A program made the position numbers and the translations under genes. 64,000 nucleotides of DNA from Paenibacillus lignilyticus (GTDB taxonomy: Bacteria > Bacillota > Bacilli > Paenibacillales > Paenibacillaceae). The notes under the pieces were generated by a model. It did not search any database. It had not been told where the DNA came from and saw only the letters and a list, made by a program, of their open reading frames with translations. Location of the stretch: positions 1-64,000 of the forward strand of contig NZ_JAGKSP010000015.1 in NCBI RefSeq assembly GCF_017942085.1, written 5' to 3'. Positions 58,532 to 64,000 of this stretch are shown here, piece after piece (within the stretch, counting starts at the first letter, position 1; each line of letters opens with the position of its first letter).

Positions 58532-59527
58532 ATGCGTTATCGCTACATACCGGGAACACCTTTAAACGCTGCCGTTATCTGTATGGGGACAGCCGGCTTC
58601 GGCGGCGGAATGCCCCGTGAGGATGCATTTAAACTGTTTGATCTCTACGTGGAACAAGGCGGCAATTTTATCGATACGGCGCTCGTATATGACGATTGGC
58701 TCGGCCAAGGAAGAAGCTTGACCGAAATCCGGATCGGGGAATGGCTGAAGGAACGAGGCCATCGCGACCAGCTTATTCTGGCGACAAAAGGCGCGCATCC
58801 GGAGCTTGCGACGATGCATATTCCAAGGCTCGGACGAGCGGATATCGAAGCGGATATCGACAGAAGCTTGCGTCAGCTGCAGACCGATTATATCGATCTC
58901 TACTGGCTGCATCGCGACGATGCGAATGTACCGGTCGATGAGATTATGGAGACGCTGCATGACGAAGTGAAGGCCGGCCGCATCCGCAGCATCGGATGCT
59001 CCAATTGGACGGTGGAGCGGATCAAGCAAGCCCAGCGATATGCTGCCGAGCATGGCTTAACGCCTTTTGCAGCCAGTCAGCCGCTCTGGAATCTTGCCGT
59101 ATGCACGCCGGGCTCCGTAGGAGATCCGACGCTCGTGGTGATGAGCGATTCGGATCGGACTTATTTTGCCGAGACGGGGATGGCCGTTATTCCGTACTCG
59201 TCGCAGGCGAACGGCTTCTTCAGCGGCCGCTATGCAAGAGACAGGGAAGCAGGCAGCCAAGGCAGTGCGGCAGGCGTGCAGAAAATGTATTTCAATGAAG
59301 CCAGCTTTGACCGCCTGGAACGTGTACAGCAGTTAGCTGCCGAGCTCGAAACGACGAGTACGGTTATTGCGCTGTCGTATTTAACCTCGCAGCCGTTTCC
59401 CGTATTCCCGATTATCGGCGCTTCGAAGCCGGCATACGTGCTGGATAGCTGCGCTGCAAGCGAGGTTACGCTCACGCCGGCGCAACTGCGATTCTTGGAG
59501 ACGGGCTCCTACGTATCCGCCGTATAA
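58532..59527 (+). CDS. Aldo/keto reductase
   Basis: The 331-residue NADPH-dependent reductase carries the catalytic set: DTA in FIDTALVYDDW, Lys in ATKGAHPELA, YIDLYWLHRDD, and a SNWTVERIKQA loop. The barrel and C-terminal VTLTPAQLRFLETG are typical. It follows the SDR operon and may reduce a sugar intermediate. A GGAGG lies before the ATG. Confidence 0.9.
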   Translation: MRYRYIPGTPLNAAVICMGTAGFGGGMPREDAFKLFDLYVEQGGNFIDTALVYDDWLGQGRSLTEIRIGEWLKERGHRDQLILATKGAHPELATMHIPRLGRADIEADIDRSLRQLQTDYIDLYWLHRDDANVPVDEIMETLHDEVKAGRIRSIGCSNWTVERIKQAQRYAAEHGLTPFAASQPLWNLAVCTPGSVGDPTLVVMSDSDRTYFAETGMAVIPYSSQANGFFSGRYARDREAGSQGSAAGVQKMYFNEASFDRLERVQQLAAELETTSTVIALSYLTSQPFPVFPIIGASKPAYVLDSCAASEVTLTPAQLRFLETGSYVSAV

Positions 59528-59544
59528 CCATAGAGAATGGCTTG

Positions 59545-59575
59545 CAACCTGCAGTACAGGGATGCAGGCTTTTCT
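59545..59575 (+). terminator. Terminator after aldo/keto reductase
   Basis: CCTGCA (59548-59553) pairs with TGCAGG (59563-59568), with a CTTTTC tail. A modest stem. Confidence 0.65.
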
Positions 59576-59599
59576 TGCTTATAGACACCTTTCCCGCGC

Positions 59600-59628
59600 T
59601 TTTCACACTAGGCTGCACCCGATATAAT
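59600..59628 (+). promoter_or_regulatory. Possible promoter of molybdoenzyme gene
   Basis: TATAAT (59623-59628) preceded at 17 bases by TTTTCA, 49 bases before the oxidoreductase start. Motif-only prediction. Confidence 0.4.
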
Positions 59629-59676
59629 GGAATCATGTGTACGCGTGGAAGTGAAAGCGAAGGAGTGACTCGCAGA

Positions 59677-61722
59677 ATGACAGCAACAGCTATGGAACCA
59701 AATGGCGTATTCCCATCGGTCTGCTCACTGGATTGTCCCGATCAGTGCGGACTTCTTGTGCATAAAGAGAATGGCCGCATTGTACGGATAGAGGGCGATC
59801 CCGAGCATCCGGTTACGCAAGGGGCGATTTGTAATAAAGTACGGAATATGACGGAACGCATCTATGATAAAGATCGTTTGCAATACCCGCTTAAGCGGAT
59901 TGGTCCCAAGGGGAGCGGGCAGTTTGAACGGATTACTTGGGAAGAAGCCATCGGCACGATAACGTCCCGGTGGAAGCAGCTAATCGCAGCCGAAGGGCCG
60001 GAAGCGATTCTTCCTTACAGCTTCTATGGCAACATGGGCCGTATTGGCACGGAAGGGTTGGGCCGCCGATTCTTTAATCGGATGGGGGCGAGCAAGCTGA
60101 TCTATTCGATCTGCGAGGCTGCCGGAACAGAGGGTTATGGCTACACGATGGGTGGAAGCTACGGTACGGATCCGGAGGAAACCGTCCACGCGAAGCTCAT
60201 TATCATGTGGGGCATCAATGCGGTAAGCACGAATATGCACCAAGTGACGATTGCCGAGAAGGCGCGCAAGAACGGTGCGACTGTGGTTGTCATTGATGTA
60301 CACCGCAATCGCACCGCGAAGTGGGCGGATTGGTTTATTCCGGTCATGCCCGGCACGGATGCGGCGCTGGCGCTCGGAATCATGCATCTATTATTCGCCG
60401 AGCAGCTTACGGATGAGTCGTTCATGGAGCAGTTTACCGTGGGCCACGAGCAGCTTCGCGAGCATGTGAAATCGTACGCACCTGAGGTAGTTTCCACCAT
60501 TACAGGCGTGCCGATTGAGGATCTCTATAAGTTGGCGCGCATGTACGGCACCAGTGAAGCAGCGTTTATCCGCATCGGTAACGGCCCTCAGCATCATGAT
60601 AACGGCGGCATGACGACTCGCGCCATCGCCTGTCTTCCGGCGGTGTCGGGGCAATGGCTGAAAAGAGGCGGCGGCGCGATCAAAGGAAACGGCGGTTATC
60701 TGGCGCTGAACAAGCCTGCTCTGGAACGTCCGGATTTGCGGGCCGTAAGCGGCGCGCGTGAAGTGAACATGAATCTGCTGGGCAGCGCGCTGACGGATGC
60801 GGATGGGCCGCCGATCTCTTCCTTGTATGTGTACAACTCCAATCCGGCTGTTGTAGCGCCGAGCGCTACCAAAGTAAGAGAGGGCCTATTGCGCGGGGAT
60901 CTGTTTACGGTCGTGCATGATCTGTTTCTAACCGAGACGGCGGCTTATGCGGATATTGTGCTGCCGGCAACGTCCGCTTTTGAGAATACCGACTTGTACC
61001 TCTCCTATTGGCATCATTATGTGCATCTGCAGCAGCCGGTTGCAGCGCCATATGGGGAAAGCAAGTCGAATTCCGATGTGTTCAGACTGCTTGCTGCCGG
61101 CATGGGATATGAGGAAGAAGCACTTCAGGATTCCGATGATGCGATGATCGTGCAGGCGCTGAACAACCCGAATAATCCGAATTTGGCCGGGATATCGCTG
61201 CAATCGCTGCGGGAGCACGGGGCGTTGAAAGCCGATGTGAAGCCGCTGTTCCCAGGCAAGCTGCGGACGCCGAGCGGACGGATCGAGCTCTATTCCGCGG
61301 CTATGGAACGCAAAGGCTACCCGCCAATGCCGACTTACATTCCGCTTGTTGAGGATGGTCCATATCCGTTCTTATTCATTCCGACTGCCAATCATAATTT
61401 CTTGAATTCGACGTTCTCCAATAACGACAAGCATATCGCCATGGAGAAAACGCCGAAACTGCACATGAACCGGGCCGATGCACAAGCGCGAGGCATCGCG
61501 AATGGCGATGCCATTCGGGTATGGAATGACCGCGCCAGCTGCGAGCTGACAGCGGCGGTAGGCGATGATGTGCTGGCGGGTGTCGTCGTAAGCCAAGGCT
61601 TATGGGCCGACGAAGCCGGCGGCGGCAAGGCTTTGGTTAATGCGCTCACTCCGGACCGGGTGGCGGATATGGGAAGAGGAGCAACCTTCTTCTCCGGACG
61701 CGTGCAAGTCGACAAACGGTAA
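59677..61722 (+). CDS. Molybdopterin-dependent oxidoreductase
   Basis: The 681-residue DMSO-reductase family enzyme has a [4Fe-4S] binding region as CSLDCPDQC near residues 13-21 with a fourth Cys in AICNKV, then molybdopterin-binding blocks (WEEAIGTITSRW, YGNMGRIGTEGLGRRF) and a C-terminal dinucleotide-binding domain (FIPTANHNFLNSTFSNND). A Cys in SICEAAGTEGYG may ligate Mo. No Tat signal is visible, so it seems cytoplasmic. Its partner subunits and substrate are not apparent. The nearby sugar genes may or may not be related. Confidence 0.88.
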   Translation: MTATAMEPNGVFPSVCSLDCPDQCGLLVHKENGRIVRIEGDPEHPVTQGAICNKVRNMTERIYDKDRLQYPLKRIGPKGSGQFERITWEEAIGTITSRWKQLIAAEGPEAILPYSFYGNMGRIGTEGLGRRFFNRMGASKLIYSICEAAGTEGYGYTMGGSYGTDPEETVHAKLIIMWGINAVSTNMHQVTIAEKARKNGATVVVIDVHRNRTAKWADWFIPVMPGTDAALALGIMHLLFAEQLTDESFMEQFTVGHEQLREHVKSYAPEVVSTITGVPIEDLYKLARMYGTSEAAFIRIGNGPQHHDNGGMTTRAIACLPAVSGQWLKRGGGAIKGNGGYLALNKPALERPDLRAVSGAREVNMNLLGSALTDADGPPISSLYVYNSNPAVVAPSATKVREGLLRGDLFTVVHDLFLTETAAYADIVLPATSAFENTDLYLSYWHHYVHLQQPVAAPYGESKSNSDVFRLLAAGMGYEEEALQDSDDAMIVQALNNPNNPNLAGISLQSLREHGALKADVKPLFPGKLRTPSGRIELYSAAMERKGYPPMPTYIPLVEDGPYPFLFIPTANHNFLNSTFSNNDKHIAMEKTPKLHMNRADAQARGIANGDAIRVWNDRASCELTAAVGDDVLAGVVVSQGLWADEAGGGKALVNALTPDRVADMGRGATFFSGRVQVDKR

Positions 61723-61737
61723 CGAGGTGACTGGTGC

Positions 61738-62625
61738 ATGAGCATACGGCTGGTGATGCAAGGGCAAAGCTTACGTCCGGAGCATATTACTACCGATCGA
61801 CGGCAAGGCCGTAAAGGGATGTTGACGACAAGGCACCAACATCCGGTATTTCATCTGATGTATATTACCGGGGGAGCGGGCAGCTTCCTCGTTAACGACA
61901 GGAAGAGCCGGGCATTGCCCGGCTTCTTGTATGTCATCAACCCGAATGAATGGCATCAATTTCATGCGGATGATGATATCGGCCTGCATAATTTGGAATG
62001 CACGTTTCTGCTGCGTGATGAAGAGAGCAACGAGCCCGCGCAGACGGTGAACCTATTTGATTGGATCGAGGACAAAAGAGGCTATGTGCTGCCTGCCGGT
62101 TTCCGTGACGAGCCCATACTTGTACCGCCTGCTTTAAGGCCTTTTCTGCTTGAAGGCTTCAATCGGCTGCTTGATCCCGGCAATCGCTATGTCACGGCAG
62201 AGCATCTGTCGCTGATGGTGATCGAGCTGGTGCTGCGAATCGAACAAACGATAGGGAAGCTTAGCGGGCAGCTTGTTGATTCGACTTCGAAGGCACGAAA
62301 TGCGAGAGCGCTGGCCAATGAAATCAATACGCTGCAGCAATACATGCGCGCTCATATCGGTGAACAGCTTAAGCTGGATGAGCTTGCCCACCATGTGCAT
62401 TGGACGCCGAATTACTTGTGCCGTGTATTTAAAGCGCATACATCCATGACGCCGATGGCTTATTTGCAGCAGCTGCGGATGACGGAAGCAGAGAAGCTGC
62501 TGCTCTATACGGATTTTCCTGTGTTCACCATCGCTGAGCTGCTCGGGTACGAGGACGCTTCTTATTTTGCGAGATTATTTCGCAGACATCATGGCCGCGC
62601 GCCGAGCGAATATCGGATAATATAG
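61738..62625 (+). CDS. AraC-family transcriptional regulator
   Basis: The 295-residue regulator has an N-terminal cupin-like domain (PVFHLMYITGGAGSFLVNDRKSRALPGFLYVINPNEWHQFH) and a C-terminal AraC domain (LAHHVHWTPNYLCRVFKAHTSMTPMAYLQQLRMTEAEKLL, IAELLGYEDASYFARLFRRHHGRAPSEYR). GAGGTGA precedes the ATG. It lies upstream of a dioxygenase gene in the same direction. Confidence 0.9.
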   Translation: MSIRLVMQGQSLRPEHITTDRRQGRKGMLTTRHQHPVFHLMYITGGAGSFLVNDRKSRALPGFLYVINPNEWHQFHADDDIGLHNLECTFLLRDEESNEPAQTVNLFDWIEDKRGYVLPAGFRDEPILVPPALRPFLLEGFNRLLDPGNRYVTAEHLSLMVIELVLRIEQTIGKLSGQLVDSTSKARNARALANEINTLQQYMRAHIGEQLKLDELAHHVHWTPNYLCRVFKAHTSMTPMAYLQQLRMTEAEKLLLYTDFPVFTIAELLGYEDASYFARLFRRHHGRAPSEYRII

Positions 62626-62724
62626 TCCGCATTCGGTGTAAGATTCTACCTTCCTATCAGCACGCGGCGCCGCTATGATGAAGAAGAGAAGAACAATTCC
62701 AGTTCAAAGGCGGTCGGTGGGCAA

Positions 62725-63603
62725 ATGCGATTAACGCTTGAGCAATTGATCCGATATCAAACCGAAGGGTATTTGATTGTGCCGAATGTATTCACGGATG
62801 AGGACCTGCGGCCCGTTATCGACGAGCTTTCGGCTGAGCTTGACGCAAGAGCCGGACAGCTTCTGGCTGAGGGCAAGCTGACGGAGCTGTACGAGGATGA
62901 ACCCTTTGAGAAGCGCTATACGAGGTTGTACGAGCAGAGCAAGGAGATATGCCGGGGGTTTGATATTAACGGTTATTTGGGAGAGGCTATCTTTCGTTTC
63001 ATGGGGAATGAAGGGCTGCTTGATCTGGTCGAATGCCTGTTAGGAACGGAGCTCAGCTGCAACCCGATTCAGCATATTCGCGCGAAACATCCCGCGAAGT
63101 CGACGCAGTCGGAACCGGATTATTTTCAAAATGTGCCTTGGCATCAGGATTGCGCCGTCACTTCGCCGGATTCGGAAGCATCGGAGATCATTACGTTCTG
63201 GCTGCCGCTTGTGGATGCAACCGCCGAAACCGGGTGCATGGAGATCATGCCGCATGTGTTCAAACAGGGGTATATCAACCATCGCTCAGAAGGCGGCACG
63301 ACGATCGTGCCTGAGAAGCTGCCTGCCGTAACGCCGGTGTTGGCGGAGTGCAAGAAAGGCGGCCTCGTCATTATGAACAAGTATACGCCGCATAGAGGGA
63401 TCTCCAATCGTTCGGATATTATCCGCTGGTCGATTGATTTGCGTTATCATAAGACGGGTGCTCCGTCCGGGCGATCGATACATCCATCCTTCCCGGTGCG
63501 GAGTGCGTACGACCCGGCAAGCGTACTGACCGATGTAACGGAGTGGCGGAAAATGTGGCGCGAGGTAAAGGAAGAGAAAGGGAAGAGCCTGCACCGCGTG
63601 TAG
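62725..63603 (+). CDS. Phytanoyl-CoA dioxygenase family protein
   Basis: The 292-residue Fe(II)/2-oxoglutarate dioxygenase has the H-x-D motif in WHQDCAV near residues 138-144 and a distal His in PHRGISNRSDIIRWSIDLRY, with Arg for oxoglutarate. It is a second such enzyme in this host region, with low similarity to the 53742 protein. It is bordered by AraC genes on both sides. Substrate unknown. Confidence 0.87.
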   Translation: MRLTLEQLIRYQTEGYLIVPNVFTDEDLRPVIDELSAELDARAGQLLAEGKLTELYEDEPFEKRYTRLYEQSKEICRGFDINGYLGEAIFRFMGNEGLLDLVECLLGTELSCNPIQHIRAKHPAKSTQSEPDYFQNVPWHQDCAVTSPDSEASEIITFWLPLVDATAETGCMEIMPHVFKQGYINHRSEGGTTIVPEKLPAVTPVLAECKKGGLVIMNKYTPHRGISNRSDIIRWSIDLRYHKTGAPSGRSIHPSFPVRSAYDPASVLTDVTEWRKMWREVKEEKGKSLHRV

Positions 63604-63614
63604 CTTCTGATACG

Positions 63615-63640
63615 AAACGGCCCATCACTGGGGCCGTTTT
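63615..63640. terminator. Bidirectional terminator
   Basis: AAACGGCCC (63615-63623) pairs with GGGCCGTTT (63631-63639), with a T-run following, between convergent genes. Confidence 0.88.
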
Positions 63641-64000
63641 GCTTTGCGATAAGCCATCGGCACCATGCCTTTGCGTTCGCGGAAGATGCGGACAAAGGTT
63701 TTGTACGAGCCGAAGCCGACTTCAAGCGCGACATCGACGACGCTGAAGTCGGTGGACACCAGCAGGCTGGTAGCATGCCGCAAGCGCAAATCTTGCACGA
63801 AATGAACGAAGGTTTGGCCGGTCGTTTCCTTGATCACTTCGCTGATGCGAGAGACGCTCATGCCGAAACGATCGGATAGCTGCGATAAAGTCAGCTCATC
63901 GCGATAGTTGCGGTGAATGTGATGGATGATGGGCCAGATCGACGGATTGGTTTTGGCAGGGGAGGTTAACGGAACGTTCTCCGGCCGGTTCGCTCTGCGC
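63625..64000 (-). CDS. AraC-family regulator, partial at window edge
   Basis: The C-terminal ~124 residues of an AraC-type regulator: IHHIHRNYRDELTLSQLSDRFGMSVSRISEVIKETTGQTF and VALEVGFGSYKTFVRIFRERKGMVPMAYRK give both helix-turn-helix units. The reading frame continues past 64000, so the N-terminal sensing domain lies outside. It points toward the dioxygenase gene at 62725. Confidence 0.9.
   Translation of the reverse strand, partial: RRANRPENVPLTSPAKTNPSIWPIIHHIHRNYRDELTLSQLSDRFGMSVSRISEVIKETTGQTFVHFVQDLRLRHATSLLVSTDFSVVDVALEVGFGSYKTFVRIFRERKGMVPMAYRKAKRPQ

Overview
The window looks like a chromosomal segment of a spore-forming Bacillota, most likely Paenibacillus or a close relative. Supporting signs are the rRNA operon end, strong Bacillus-type ribosome-binding sites, TTG/GTG starts, LplA/B/C-type sugar ABC transporters with YesM/YesN two-component systems, many AraC regulators, and a sigK gene with a pro-sequence. 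The genus is an inference from gene content, not from a database search.

Layout. 1-370: end of a 23S rRNA gene, a 5S rRNA gene and its terminator. An inverted, decayed copy of the 5S tail and several intergenic repeats follow (380-1206). 1207-2798: a small Mpo1-like membrane protein and an MFS transporter. 2987-10113: a sugar-uptake operon (lipoprotein, two permeases, YesM-like kinase, YesN-like regulator). 10223-15955: YhaM exonuclease, two Gfo/Idh/MocA dehydrogenases, an AraC regulator and a two-part UxaA-type dehydratase.

The core of the window is a 33.2-kb element (about 16395-49620) inserted inside sigK, comparable to the B. subtilis skin element. The first 66 codons of sigK lie at 16195-16394, and the remainder from codon 67 onward lies at 49621-50122. 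A SpoIVCA-like large serine recombinase (47993-49606) ends inside the right attachment site. Joining the ends at a shared TCAA restores a complete 233-residue SigK reading frame. The element contains: (a) a second, complete sigK, 48 bases inside the left end and translationally coupled (TAATG) to the truncated host sigK; (b) a glycan and surface cassette with a Gly-X-Y collagen-like protein behind a SigK-type promoter, about eight glycosyltransferases, sugar-nucleotide enzymes and small basic proteins; (c) a type IV CRISPR-Cas locus with a RecD-like helicase (csf1, csf2, cas6, csf3, recD) that contains a ComP/ComA-like two-component pair between csf2 and cas6; (d) a sulfatase with a divergent AraC regulator, a frameshifted YesN-like regulator and a small ORF ahead of the recombinase.

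50290-64000: back on the host chromosome, with a polysaccharide deacetylase, more intergenic repeats, and a carbohydrate-catabolism region. The latter holds two phytanoyl-CoA dioxygenase-like genes, several AraC regulators, three SDRs, an aldo/keto reductase, a molybdopterin oxidoreductase and a sugar isomerase remnant.

How it fits together (inference): the host sigK promoter would feed the element's own sigK while the element is in place, so SigK could be made before or without excision. That SigK could drive the collagen-like gene. The CRISPR locus, possibly under cell-density control by the ComP/ComA-like pair, would defend the element or its host against other mobile DNA.
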